Below are positions 49,570 through 57,341 of a DNA stretch of 64,000 bases, in pieces. A program made the translations under genes and the position numbers. Numbering within the stretch: the first letter of the stretch is position 1; the number at the start of each line of letters is the position of its first letter. Under the pieces are notes generated by a model, which made no database searches, was not told where the DNA came from, and was given only the letters and a program-made list of their open reading frames with translations. The stretch spans positions 86,291 through 150,290 of the forward strand of contig JBBSNY010000007.1 of NCBI GenBank assembly GCA_038260305.1. The letters are read 5' to 3'. The DNA is from CADCVQ01 sp038260305. Its GTDB lineage: Bacteria > Actinomycetota > Thermoleophilia > Solirubrobacterales > Solirubrobacteraceae.

Positions 49570-50454
49570 CTACCAGCCGCGCTGGGCGAGCAGCTGCTCG
49601 CCGGCGAGCGAGCGCGCCTCGAGCGAGGTCATCGCCTCGCCCAACCCCTCCGACGCGCGCGCGACGCGCTCCGGATCGGCGAAGTGCGTCGTCGCCTCGA
49701 CGATCGCCCGCGCGCGGCGCTCGGGATCGGAGGACTTGAAGATCCCGGAGCCGACGAAGACGCCCTCGGCGCCGAGCTGCATCATGAGCGAGGCGTCGGC
49801 CGGCGTCGCGATGCCGCCCGCGCAGAACAGCACGACCGGCAGGCCGCCCTCGTGCGCGACGCCGCGGACGAGGTCCAGCGGCGCCTGCAGGTCCTTCGCC
49901 GCCGTCGCGAGCTCGCACTCGTCGAGCGTGCCGAGACGGCGGATCTCCGAGCGGATGCAGCGCATGTGGCGAACGGCTTCGACGATGTCGCCGGTCCCCG
50001 CCTCGCCTTTGGAGCGGATCATCGCGGCGCCCTCTCCGATGCGCCGCAGCGCCTCGCCGAGGTTCGTCGCACCGCACACGAACGGGACCGCAAACGGCCA
50101 CTTGTCGATGTGGTTGGCCTCGTCGGCCGGCGTCAGGACCTCGGACTCGTCGATGTAGTCGACCTCGAGCGCCTCGAGCACCTGCGCCTCGGCGATGTGC
50201 CCGATGCGGGCCTTCGCCATGACCGGGATCGAGACGGCCTGCTGGATCGACTTGATCATCGCCGGGTCGGACATCCGCGCGACGCCGCCGTCGCGGCGGA
50301 TGTCGGCCGGCACCCGCTCGAGCGCCATGACCGCGGCGGCACCGGCTGCCTCGGCGATGAGCGCCTGCTCGGCGTCGACGACGTCCATGATGACGCCGCC
50401 CTGCAGCATGACCGCGAGGCCCGCCTTGGTCCGGAATGTCGCTTCGTCTCTCAC
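49570..50454 (-). CDS. pdxS: Pyridoxal 5'-phosphate synthase subunit PdxS
   Basis: This 294-residue TIM-barrel enzyme makes PLP from ribose 5-phosphate, glyceraldehyde 3-phosphate and PdxT-derived ammonia. GGVIMDVVDAEQALIAEAAGAAAVMALERVPADIR holds the first active-site Asp. PVMAKARIGHIAEAQVLEALEVDYIDESEVLTPAD contains the Schiff-base Lys, and FVCGATNLGEALRRIGEGAAMIRSKGEAGTG the second Lys. The GTG start at 50454 has a TAAACT box 7 bases upstream. Confidence 0.97.
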   Translation of the reverse strand: MRDEATFRTKAGLAVMLQGGVIMDVVDAEQALIAEAAGAAAVMALERVPADIRRDGGVARMSDPAMIKSIQQAVSIPVMAKARIGHIAEAQVLEALEVDYIDESEVLTPADEANHIDKWPFAVPFVCGATNLGEALRRIGEGAAMIRSKGEAGTGDIVEAVRHMRCIRSEIRRLGTLDECELATAAKDLQAPLDLVRGVAHEGGLPVVLFCAGGIATPADASLMMQLGAEGVFVGSGIFKSSDPERRARAIVEATTHFADPERVARASEGLGEAMTSLEARSLAGEQLLAQRGW

Positions 50455-50461
50455 CCAGTCG

Positions 50462-50467
50462 AGTTTA
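50462..50467 (-). promoter_or_regulatory. -10 box TAAACT for pdxS-pdxT
   Basis: TAAACT ends 7 bases before GTG 50454, consistent with a leaderless pdxST transcript. It is the best match to TANNNT with AT-rich surroundings in this region. Confidence 0.45.
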
Positions 50468-50498
50468 CCGGGGCGAAAATCTCGGCCTGGAGGCCCGG

Positions 50499-51359
50499 CT
50501 ACTTCAGCTTGAAGGCCTTGATGCGATCGGCGTAGCCGTCGGCATCGCGGGCGTAGACGCCGTAGGCGAGCGCCTGGACCATGCTCAGCAACGCCGTGTG
50601 CGAGCGCACGTAGGCGGGGCTGTTGGACGAGTAGTAGAGGCGGATCTGGGCGAGCTTCGCGACTTCGGACAGCGTCGCGTCGGTGATCGCCATCGTGCGC
50701 GCCTTGCGGTGGCGCGCGAGCTTCATCGCGCGAACGACGAGCGGGTGCGGGCGGCCGGCGGACAGGCCGATGACGAGCGTCTCCTCGTCGATGCGCGAGA
50801 GGCGGCCGAGCGCCTCCTGCGAGGGGCTCGCGACGATCTCGGCGCGCAGGTCGAGCAGCATCAGCAGGTGGCGAAGGTAGGACGCGAAGAAAGCCATCTG
50901 GTCGGTGCCGGCGACGAGCAGGCGAGGAGTCGTCGCAATCGCCTCGACGGCGGACTCGATCTCCGAGCGCGAGACCTTGCGCGCGGTGTCCTCGACGTTG
51001 ACGTGGTCGGCGGCGAGCATCGTCTCGAACTCGTTCTGATCGAGCGAGAACAGCGGCGCGGCCGGCCCGCTGCTGACCGCGGCCGGCGACGTCGCATGGC
51101 GGCGGCGGTACTCCTCGCGAGCGGAGTGCTGGAGCTCCGGATAGCCCTCGAAGCCGAGCGCCTGCGAGAAGCGCACGACCGTGCTCGACGACGTGTTCGC
51201 CCGCCGCGCGAGCTCCTCAGCGGTCTGGAAGGCGACCTCGTCGAGGTGGTCGACGATGTACTGCGCGACATCCTTCTGCGAACGCGAGAAGTCGTCGAAG
51301 CGGGCCTGAATGTAGGTGGAGAGCGACTCGGGAGTCGTCGTCGTAGCTGATCGCTTCAT
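50499..51359 (-). CDS. RpiR/MurR-family transcriptional regulator
   Basis: A 286-residue regulator. The N-terminal helix-turn-helix is RSQKDVAQYIVDHLDEVAFQTAEELARRANTSSSTVVRFSQALGFEGYPELQ. The C-terminal SIS domain (LLVAGTDQMAFFASYLRHLLMLLDLRAEIV, LVIGLSAGRPHPLVVRAMKLARHRKARTMAITDATLSEVA) binds a phosphosugar. Members control sugar-phosphate or amino-sugar genes. ATG 51359 is the natural start; the frame is open further upstream but not conserved. A structured RNA region lies 100-210 bases upstream. Targets are not evident; the gene stands just before pdxS on the same strand. Confidence 0.9.
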   Translation of the reverse strand: MKRSATTTTPESLSTYIQARFDDFSRSQKDVAQYIVDHLDEVAFQTAEELARRANTSSSTVVRFSQALGFEGYPELQHSAREEYRRRHATSPAAVSSGPAAPLFSLDQNEFETMLAADHVNVEDTARKVSRSEIESAVEAIATTPRLLVAGTDQMAFFASYLRHLLMLLDLRAEIVASPSQEALGRLSRIDEETLVIGLSAGRPHPLVVRAMKLARHRKARTMAITDATLSEVAKLAQIRLYYSSNSPAYVRSHTALLSMVQALAYGVYARDADGYADRIKAFKLK

Positions 51360-51447
51360 GGGCGAGACCCTGTTTCGACGGGCCCGTCCACGTTCCTTTG
51401 CGACGGCCGCAATCGCCTGCCTCGGCGACCACCGTCGAGGGTCGGTT

Positions 51448-51487
51448 AAACGAAACCGCGCCCGGCCTTTGGGGAAGACCGGGCGCG
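51448..51487 (-). terminator. Intrinsic-like terminator upstream of the RpiR gene
   Basis: On the minus strand CGCGCCCGG and CCGGGCGCG (51487-51479 and 51465-51457) form a perfect 9-bp stem with a 13-base loop, followed by GTTTCGTTTAA. It lies about 105 bases after the lipoprotein gene (51593) and could end that transcript or attenuate the regulator gene. Confidence 0.5.
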
Positions 51488-51491
51488 TAAG

Positions 51492-51567
51492 CCGAGAGCG
51501 AGGGGGGGCGGGGGATATGGGCTCCATCCAAGTGCTCTCGGCGGGCTCTGCTCATTGTGGTGCCCGC
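51492..51567 (-). promoter_or_regulatory. Mutually exclusive stems upstream of the terminator
   Basis: CCGAGAGC (51492-51499) pairs with GCTCTCGG (51534-51541), while GCGGGC (51541-51546) pairs with GCCCGC (51562-51567); the two stems share the 51537-51541 segment when extended. Together with the terminator stem this gives three hairpins in about 110 bases. Confidence 0.35.
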
Positions 51568-51592
51568 CTCGCCGAGGGCTAAACGCGATCAG

Positions 51593-52555
51593 TCAAGGAA
51601 TTGGCGCGTAGCGTCTGATGGCGGGGCGTTCGCCCTCGGGCACGGTGTAGAACGCCGTGCCCCCGCGCGTCAGCGCGATCGCCTCGCCCTGCCCCTCGCC
51701 CGGCAGGCTCGTGCGCGCGGCGCACGGCCGGCGGCGCAGCGCGGCGGCGACCGTCTCCCCCCGCCGGCGCTTCCAGACGAGGACGGCGTCATACGTGCGC
51801 AGCGCGATTGTGCTGCCATCGGCGGAGACGTCGCCGCCGGTGACGGGCTCACCCGCGCCCAACACGAGGCGGGCGCGGCGGCGCATCGTGACGGGCGCGG
51901 TCGGCGACGGATGCTCCGCGACGTACACGCCGGCGCGCCCGACGTAGCTCTTCTCGATGACGACGAGCGCGCCGTCGGACGGGTCGACGAGCAGCGCCTC
52001 CGCGTCGCGCGGCCCGTCGGGGTAGCGCAGCTCGAGGCGCCTCGCGGGCGCCGTCGAGATCGCCGCGCCGGCGGCGACGCGCGGCTCGGCGACGCGGTAG
52101 ACCGACACGGACGCGCGCTGGGCGAGGTTGTCGCCGATGTCGGCCACGAGCAACGCCGCGCCGCCGCCGGGCAAGCGCCCGAGCGCGAGGTCCTCCCAGT
52201 CGACGTTCACGGCGCCGGTCACCGTGACGTCGCCGGCGAGCGTGCCGTCGGCGCGCACGGCGAACACGTGGTTCGGGTTGCCGCTGTCGTTCTCGGTCCA
52301 CAGCACGCCGGGCTGGGTTCGCGACAGCACAAGCCCCGAGAGCTCAGTCGCGGCCGCTGTGTCGACGTGCCCGGTGATGCGCACGCGCAGCGGCGCGCAC
52401 AGCGTGGGCGCCGCGGCCACTCGTCGAGCAGCGGCCGTGGCCGTGGACGACGACGTCGATGTCCGCGACGCGGCGGACGGGTCGCCGTCGGAGCCGCAGC
52501 CCGCGATCCCCAGCACGGCGGCGGCGATGAGCGCGACCGTCAGACCTCGCAGCAC
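51593..52555 (-). CDS. Lipoprotein with beta-propeller-like domain
   Basis: The 320-residue protein has a lipobox, VLGIAGC (Cys at about 20), so it is anchored to the outer face of the membrane. After a Ser/Thr linker, repeated blade-like segments follow: LSGLVLSRTQPGVLWTENDSGNPNHVFAV, VDWEDLALGRLPGGGAALLVADIGDN, GPRDAEALLVDPSDGALVVIEK and GEGQGEAIALTRGGTAFYTVPEG. They resemble the esterase-like/PKD-associated propeller family. No catalytic triad is obvious. A structured 3' region follows it. Confidence 0.7.
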   Translation of the reverse strand: MLRGLTVALIAAAVLGIAGCGSDGDPSAASRTSTSSSTATAAARRVAAAPTLCAPLRVRITGHVDTAAATELSGLVLSRTQPGVLWTENDSGNPNHVFAVRADGTLAGDVTVTGAVNVDWEDLALGRLPGGGAALLVADIGDNLAQRASVSVYRVAEPRVAAGAAISTAPARRLELRYPDGPRDAEALLVDPSDGALVVIEKSYVGRAGVYVAEHPSPTAPVTMRRRARLVLGAGEPVTGGDVSADGSTIALRTYDAVLVWKRRRGETVAAALRRRPCAARTSLPGEGQGEAIALTRGGTAFYTVPEGERPAIRRYAPIP

Positions 52556-52574
52556 CGGCGGCCGCGCGATCGGC

Positions 52575-52787
52575 TCAGCCGAGGACGCGGATGGTCTCGT
52601 GCGCCCGCTGGATGCGCCGATCCTGGATCTTGTACTCGTCCGGAATCATGAGCATCTCGGTGATGGCGAGCACGTCGCGCGCCAGCAGCAACTGCAAGCG
52701 CAGGGCCGTCTCGACGGTGTTGACGATCTCCTCGCGCGATTCGAACGTGTGGTTCATGCCCAGCAGCCGGCGGACGTAGTAGCCCAT
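52575..52787 (-). CDS. Small helical protein (copy 2 of a tandem pair)
   Basis: A 70-residue helical protein, MGYYVRRLLG followed by SREEIVNTVETALRLQLLLARDVLAITEMLMIP and a charged end. No known family. It resembles the 66-residue neighbour in length and in pattern (Met-Gly-x2-[VL]-R start, then one long helix with a ...LL.RD... centre and a final R.IE-type helix), although identity is low. It follows that gene by 7 bases. An interacting pair is possible. Confidence 0.6.
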   Translation of the reverse strand: MGYYVRRLLGMNHTFESREEIVNTVETALRLQLLLARDVLAITEMLMIPDEYKIQDRRIQRAHETIRVLG

Positions 52788-52794
52788 GTTCGCG

Positions 52795-52995
52795 CTACCT
52801 GAGCTTCTCGAAGATCTCGGTGGCTCGCACGACGCGCGCGTCGGTCTTCTCGAGCCCGGCCTCCTCGGCCAGCGAGATGATGTCGCGCGAGAGCTGCTCC
52901 TGCATGAGCAGGGCACCCTCGGCCACGTCCTCAAGCTGGGCGTCGGACTTCCGGTCGTATCCGTTGTAGAACATCTTGCGCAGCAGCTCACCCAT
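52795..52995 (-). CDS. Small helical protein (copy 1 of a tandem pair)
   Basis: A 66-residue, mostly helical protein (MGELLRKMFYNG, then DAQLEDVAEGALLMQEQLSRDIISLAEEAGLEKTDARVVRATEIFEKLR). The start is GELLRKMFY-like and the middle and end are charged. No family is known. It precedes a similar small gene, and both lie between a lipoprotein gene and an 84-residue hypothetical gene on the same strand. Its Met is preceded by AGGAGT-like bases, unlike many neighbours. Confidence 0.6.
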   Translation of the reverse strand: MGELLRKMFYNGYDRKSDAQLEDVAEGALLMQEQLSRDIISLAEEAGLEKTDARVVRATEIFEKLR

Positions 52996-53025
52996 ACGAG
53001 GAGTATCCCCGAAGACCGCCGACTC

Positions 53026-53280
53026 TCACTCCCCGCCCGGCTCCGTGCGCTCGAACTGCATGTTCAGCGTCACGGGCAGCCCGCTCTCGATCGCCTGCGC
53101 CGCGACCTCGGCGCCGCCGATGCGCACCCCGGCCATGAGCGCTTGCGTCAGCGCCTTCGCGACGAGCTCCCAACCGTGATCGTCGATGTCGAGCTCCTGG
53201 CGCAGTCCGAGGGCGATCGGCCGCAGCTCGATGATCGCCTTGTCGCTGACGTCGCCCGGCCGGCCGGAGTCGGATGCCAT
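53026..53280 (-). CDS. Hypothetical protein (84 residues)
   Basis: A small acidic soluble protein (DKAIIELRPIALGLRQELDIDDHGWELVAKALTQALMAGVRIGGAEVAAQAIESGLPVTLNMQFE) with a single predicted alpha/beta fold and no recognised family. ATG 53280 is supported by a TACGCT box 7 bases upstream. It is followed by the two small helical genes on the same strand and may be co-transcribed with them. Confidence 0.6.
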   Translation of the reverse strand: MASDSGRPGDVSDKAIIELRPIALGLRQELDIDDHGWELVAKALTQALMAGVRIGGAEVAAQAIESGLPVTLNMQFERTEPGGE

Positions 53281-53287
53281 GCCCACA

Positions 53288-53293
53288 AGCGTA
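53288..53293 (-). promoter_or_regulatory. -10 box TACGCT for the 84-residue gene
   Basis: TACGCT ends 7 bases before ATG 53280, possibly driving the small-gene operon down to 52575. Confidence 0.4.
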
Positions 53294-53312
53294 GGCCGCC
53301 CCGCGGCGCGCG

Positions 53313-54260
53313 TCAGCTCGCAGCGGTCGCCTTCACGCGCTGCAGGACCGCCGCCGGCGTCATCGCGCCGTTGATGCGCACACGCGGCAGCGCGTACGGA
53401 TCGTCGCCCGGGCGCGCCCATCCCGCCTGCGTCGTCGTGGCGGCCTGATATCCGGCCGCGCGTACCCCGGCGATGACGCGGCTGTCGTAGCGGCCGCTCG
53501 GGTAGCAGAAGAAGTTCACGGGGACGGCGAAGTAGCGCCGCAGCCGGGCGCGCGAGCCGGCGATCTCGTCCGCGAGTCGCGCATCGTCGACCGTCGTGAG
53601 GTCGGGGTGCGTGAGCGTGTGCGCGTCGATCTCCCATCCCGCCCGGATGAGCCGCTTGATCGCCTTCGTCCCGCCCGTGTCCTTGAGGTTCGCGAGCTCG
53701 AGGTTCAGCACCCCCGGCCAGCCGGCCGCCGACAGCGTGGGCAGCGCGTCGCGCACCTGTCCGCGGTAGCCGTCGTCGAACGACAGCACGATCGGGTGGC
53801 TCGGCAGCTTGCCCGCGTGGTGCCACGCATCCCACACGCGCTGCAGCGTGACCGCGTGGTAGCCGGCGCCGCGCAGGGCGGCGACGTGAGCGGCGAAGTC
53901 CGTCGGGGACACCCATAACGCCAGGTTTGGCGTGCCGGCGGTCGGCACGCCGATCACGTGGTACATGAGGATCGGCACGGCCTGGCGCGGCGCGAGGTGT
54001 GCCCCGGGCATCGAGAACGCGACCTTCTTCTTCTTCGTCGCCGCGACCTTCTTGCGCACCCCGGCGGGCGCGACCGTCCGCGCCGCCGTCGAGCCCGACG
54101 ACGCGCGCGTCGTCGTGCGCGAACTGCCGCCGCCGCCGGAGACCGCGATGACGACGCAGCCGGCAAGCACCGCGACCGCGACGCCCCCGACGATCATCCG
54201 CCGGCGCCGCACACGAAGCTTCGAAGTCGCGCGCCGTTCACGCCGTGCAGCTGCATCCAT
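53313..54260 (-). CDS. Membrane-anchored polysaccharide deacetylase (NodB/CE4 family)
   Basis: A 315-residue enzyme. The basic N-terminus (RRERRATSKLRVRRRRM) leads into a single membrane helix (IVGGVAVAVLAGCVVIAVS), then a lysine-rich linker. The CE4 domain has IVLSFDDGYRGQV with the Asp-Asp metal/base motif, IDAHTLTHPDLT with the two zinc-binding His, and NFFCYPSGRYD. It removes N- or O-acetyl groups from peptidoglycan or exopolysaccharide outside the cell. ATG 54260 was chosen as the first Met before the basic start. Confidence 0.9.
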   Translation of the reverse strand: MDAAARRERRATSKLRVRRRRMIVGGVAVAVLAGCVVIAVSGGGGSSRTTTRASSGSTAARTVAPAGVRKKVAATKKKKVAFSMPGAHLAPRQAVPILMYHVIGVPTAGTPNLALWVSPTDFAAHVAALRGAGYHAVTLQRVWDAWHHAGKLPSHPIVLSFDDGYRGQVRDALPTLSAAGWPGVLNLELANLKDTGGTKAIKRLIRAGWEIDAHTLTHPDLTTVDDARLADEIAGSRARLRRYFAVPVNFFCYPSGRYDSRVIAGVRAAGYQAATTTQAGWARPGDDPYALPRVRINGAMTPAAVLQRVKATAAS

Positions 54261-54366
54261 GAGCTGAACTATGGCGGCGAGCCCTGACGTCCTTGCCTGG
54301 GGCAGCTCTCGCGGCCCCCGCTGGTCGCGACCGAATGAACCCCCACTTGCGCCATGCCTCGGATCG

Positions 54367-55602
54367 TCACGCGCTCGACGGCGGCGCGCCGGCCCGCGCG
54401 CGGGCGGCCTGGCGGACGAGGTGGTCGCGCTCGGCGACGTCCGTGGCGCGGCGGGCGGCCTGCGCGTATGCCGCGCCGGCGGCCGCCAGATCGCCGTCGA
54501 GCTCGTGCAGGTGGCCGCGGACCGCATGCCAGCGGTGGCGCTCGCCGAGCACCCCAAGCAGCCGGTCGGTCTCGCGCAACCCGGCGGCGCCACCGAGCAC
54601 GTGGCCGACCGCGACCGCGCGGCCCAGCACAGCGGCAGGGTCCTGGTGCACCGGGTCGTCGGTGAGGGCGACGAGGTCGTCATACCAGGCGAGGATCTGC
54701 GTCCAGTCGGTCTGCGCAGCGCTTGCGGCGTCGTCATGCAGGGCGGCGATGGCGGCCTCGACCTGGTAGCGGCCGGGGCGCTCCAGCGCCAGCGCCGACT
54801 GCAGGACGCGCACGCCCTCGGCAATCTCGCGGGTGTCCCACAGGCCGCGGTCCTGACGGTCGAGCGTGACGATCCGGTCCTCGGCGTCGAAGCGTGCCGG
54901 GCGGCGGGCGTGGTTGAGGAGCATCAACGCGAGCAGCCCGCGCACCTCCGGTTCGTCCGTGGCGAGGGTGAGTTGGCGGGCAAGCCGGATCGCCTCGGCG
55001 GCCAGGTCCTGGGCGGGCGGGCCTGTATGCGGGCCTGCATGCCCGGCCGTGTAGACGAGGTAGAGCACGCGCAGCACGACGGCGAGGTCGCCGGGCTGGT
55101 CCAGGCGGCGGGCGGGCGGGCCGGCCAGCGTGCGCTTGGCGCGGCTGATCCGCTGCGCCATCGTCGCCGCGGGGACATAGAAGGCGTCAGCGATCTCCCG
55201 GGTGCTGAGGCCGCCCACGGCACGCAGGGTCAGCGCCACCTGGGACGCCGGCGCAAGGTCGGGGTGACAGCAGCAGAAGAGCAGAAAGAGGGTGTCATCA
55301 CCCTCCTCGGCGCTCGCCGGTGGCGGCGCCGGCTCGGAGTACGTCGTCTCCTCGCGCCCACGGCGGGCGGCCTCGCTGCGGCGGGCGTCGACGAGCCGCC
55401 GGGTCGCGACCGTCGCCAGCCACGCGCGCGGGTCGTGCGGCGGGTTCTCGGGCCATACGCGCAGCGCGTCCAGCAGCGCCTCCTGCAGCGCGTCCTCGGC
55501 CGCGTCGAAGTCCTCGCCCCGCCGGACGAGGCCCGCGAGCACTCGCGGGACGAGAGCGCGCAATGCGCCCTCGTCCAGCCGTCGCGTCGGCTCGTCGATC
55601 AC
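54367..55602 (-). CDS. ECF42-type RNA polymerase sigma factor with C-terminal extension
   Basis: A 411-residue ECF sigma factor. Region 2 is DFDAAEDALQEALLDALRVWPENPPHDPRAWLATVATRRLVDARR, region 4 is GGLSTREIADAFYVPAATMAQRISRAKRTL. About 220 further residues of helical repeats follow (LYLVYTAGH, ALMLLNHARRPARFD, GRYQVEAAIAALHDDA, WYDDLVALT). This layout and the adjacent YCII-domain gene match the ECF42 group, which is linked to DGPF proteins. Its start lies 6 bases after the YCII stop, so both are in one operon. The role in stress response is inferred from the group. Confidence 0.92.
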   Translation of the reverse strand: MIDEPTRRLDEGALRALVPRVLAGLVRRGEDFDAAEDALQEALLDALRVWPENPPHDPRAWLATVATRRLVDARRSEAARRGREETTYSEPAPPPASAEEGDDTLFLLFCCCHPDLAPASQVALTLRAVGGLSTREIADAFYVPAATMAQRISRAKRTLAGPPARRLDQPGDLAVVLRVLYLVYTAGHAGPHTGPPAQDLAAEAIRLARQLTLATDEPEVRGLLALMLLNHARRPARFDAEDRIVTLDRQDRGLWDTREIAEGVRVLQSALALERPGRYQVEAAIAALHDDAASAAQTDWTQILAWYDDLVALTDDPVHQDPAAVLGRAVAVGHVLGGAAGLRETDRLLGVLGERHRWHAVRGHLHELDGDLAAAGAAYAQAARRATDVAERDHLVRQAARARAGAPPSSA

Positions 55603-55608
55603 GGCGCG

Positions 55609-56019
55609 TCAGTCGTCCGAGGGAGCCCCGGACATGATCTCGCGGACGTCGATCCACTCATACAGCGGCTCGCCGCCGGGCCCGGGCTCGGAGGAGACGT
55701 AGGCCGCGAGCTCGACCGCACGCTCGTAGGACTCGACGTCGATCATGTACCAGCCGGCGACGAGATCGCTGGTCTCCGGCAGCGGGCCGTCAGTGGTGAC
55801 CGGCGCCGCGTCCGGGCCGCCGTAGCGCACCCAGGTACGCGCAGGGGTGAGCGCCTGCGCGCCGACGTACTCGCCGTTGCTCTCGAGCAGCTCGCTGACG
55901 TGCCTGAGAAACGCCATGTGCGCCTCCACGTCCTCAGGCGCCCACTCGTCCATCGGGGGAAAGGGATGGTGCGGCTCCGGGCCGCCACGGTAGTGCTTGA
56001 GCAGCAGGTACTTCGGCAT
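55609..56019 (-). CDS. YCII-related (DGPF-type) domain protein
   Basis: This 136-residue protein has the YCII fold (MPKYLLLKHY, MDEWAPEDVEAHMAFLRHVSELLESNGEYVGAQALTP). TTDGPLPETSDLVAGWYMIDVESYERAVELAAY carries the family DGPF motif as DGPL. Such proteins accompany ECF42 sigma factors, probably as part of the response they control. AGGAG lies just before ATG 56019. Confidence 0.9.
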   Translation of the reverse strand: MPKYLLLKHYRGGPEPHHPFPPMDEWAPEDVEAHMAFLRHVSELLESNGEYVGAQALTPARTWVRYGGPDAAPVTTDGPLPETSDLVAGWYMIDVESYERAVELAAYVSSEPGPGGEPLYEWIDVREIMSGAPSDD

Positions 56020-56161
56020 GGTGGGTCTCCTGGTGTCGTGAGCCGCGCCTATCGAGGCCCTTCACCTGGTGAGCGGAGCCGGCCGGCGCTTCTCGACATG
56101 CAATCACTCATCCAGCGGCCGATAGCGCGCATCGGCCATCCACGCGTCCGGCAGGAGCGGA

Positions 56162-56237
56162 TGGTGGGCCGGGAAGGACTCGAACCTTCGTCTGACGGAT
56201 TATGAGTCCGCTGCTCTGACCACTGAGCTACCGGCCC
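56162..56237 (-). tRNA. tRNA with CAU anticodon (elongator Met or Ile2)
   Basis: On the minus strand the cloverleaf closes: GGGCCGG acceptor stem pairs with CCGGCCC, anticodon loop CTCATAA gives CAU, T-arm GAAGG-TTCGAGT-CCTTC. The CCA end is encoded (56162-56164). The anticodon and the surrounding AGCTCAGTGGTCAGAGCAG resemble tRNA-Ile2 (lysidine-modified) as much as elongator tRNA-Met. The initiator is excluded because position 1 pairs. Confidence 0.93.
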
Positions 56238-56277
56238 TCGCGCCTGCCCAAACAGGCGCTCCGGCCGGAAGGTATCG

Positions 56278-57273
56278 CTACTGGACGCGGGCGACAGCCC
56301 GCGCGAGCTCGCCGGTCGAGAAGACGCCCTCGAAGCGCGACGTGATCCGGCCGCGACGGTCGATGATGAACGCCCACGGCTCGGACGGCAGGCGCCAGTC
56401 GAGGACCTGCTGGCGGGCGCCCTTGTTGAAGTCGTTGTCGCGGTAGATCTCCTGCTGGATGAACGTCACGCCCTTGCCGTTCTGCGCGCGGACCTGCTCG
56501 GCGATGTCGACGACCGGGCCGCACGTGCGCGACTGGCACAGCGCAGGCGTCGCGAACAGCAGCACGACGGGCTTCTTGCCGACGACGTCGGCGAAGTCCG
56601 TGTTCAGCATGTCCGGCGGCGGCGGGACTCGCGTCGAGATCTTCTTGAGGTCGCCGCCGACGTCCGCGCCCGTCAGCGTGTGGATCCGGATCGCCTGGTC
56701 GCCGACGTCCGGCGGGAGCCTCTTCGAGGCCGACTTCGAGGTCGCTGCGACCGGCATCGGCATCGGCGGATCGGCGACGACGAGCCGGCCGTCGAGGCGC
56801 ACGATCCCGACGGCGAGGCGCAGGCCCGCCGATGCGAACGCGGGTCGCGCGACATAGAACGTCTTGCCGTTCGCGAGATCCGATGCCGTCTGCGCGCTGC
56901 GGTACGCCGTCGCGACGTCGAGCGACTCCTTGCGCGCGACGAACGGGCCGCGCAGCTCCGTGCCGTCGGGCTTGGCCGTGTAGACGGCGACCTCCGAGAC
57001 GTCGAGCTGCTTGTTTGCGCGATCGACGATCGCGAAGCCGAGTCGGTTTTCCCCGCCCGCCTTCTGCGAGTTGAAGCTGCTCGGATTCAGGATCGCGCCC
57101 TCCTTGAGCCCCGCGGTCAACTGCTTGAGCGTCTTGCCCTTCGACGACGGGAAATCGGCCGGGCGCGCGGCGACGGGTTCGGTGGGAGCGGGCGCCGAGC
57201 CGCCGTCGTCGTCGTTGGATCCGCACGAGGACAGCGCCACGGCTGCCGCGAGGATCGCGAGCAGGCGGAGCAT
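56278..57273 (-). CDS. Thioredoxin-fold lipoprotein
   Basis: A 331-residue lipoprotein with lipobox LSSC near residue 16. The C-terminal 100 residues are thioredoxin/SCO-like (KPVVLLFATPALCQSRTCGPVVDIAEQVRA with a CQSRTC pair, FIQQEIYRDNDFNKG, EPWAFIIDRRGRITSRFEG). The N-terminal 200 residues are a beta-rich domain seen with it. The C-x4-C spacing is not the usual CxxC. It may act as a thiol-redox or metal chaperone outside the membrane. A TAGATT box lies 9 bases before the start. Confidence 0.8.
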   Translation of the reverse strand: MLRLLAILAAAVALSSCGSNDDDGGSAPAPTEPVAARPADFPSSKGKTLKQLTAGLKEGAILNPSSFNSQKAGGENRLGFAIVDRANKQLDVSEVAVYTAKPDGTELRGPFVARKESLDVATAYRSAQTASDLANGKTFYVARPAFASAGLRLAVGIVRLDGRLVVADPPMPMPVAATSKSASKRLPPDVGDQAIRIHTLTGADVGGDLKKISTRVPPPPDMLNTDFADVVGKKPVVLLFATPALCQSRTCGPVVDIAEQVRAQNGKGVTFIQQEIYRDNDFNKGARQQVLDWRLPSEPWAFIIDRRGRITSRFEGVFSTGELARAVARVQ

Positions 57274-57282
57274 CGTCAAGGG

Positions 57283-57288
57283 AATCTA
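57283..57288 (-). promoter_or_regulatory. -10 box TAGATT for the thioredoxin-fold lipoprotein
   Basis: TAGATT ends 9 bases before ATG 57273. Confidence 0.4.
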
Positions 57289-57341
57289 AGCGGTCGCGTG
57301 ATTGGATTGCGCCACATGACCGGCAACGGAGGGAGTAGCGC

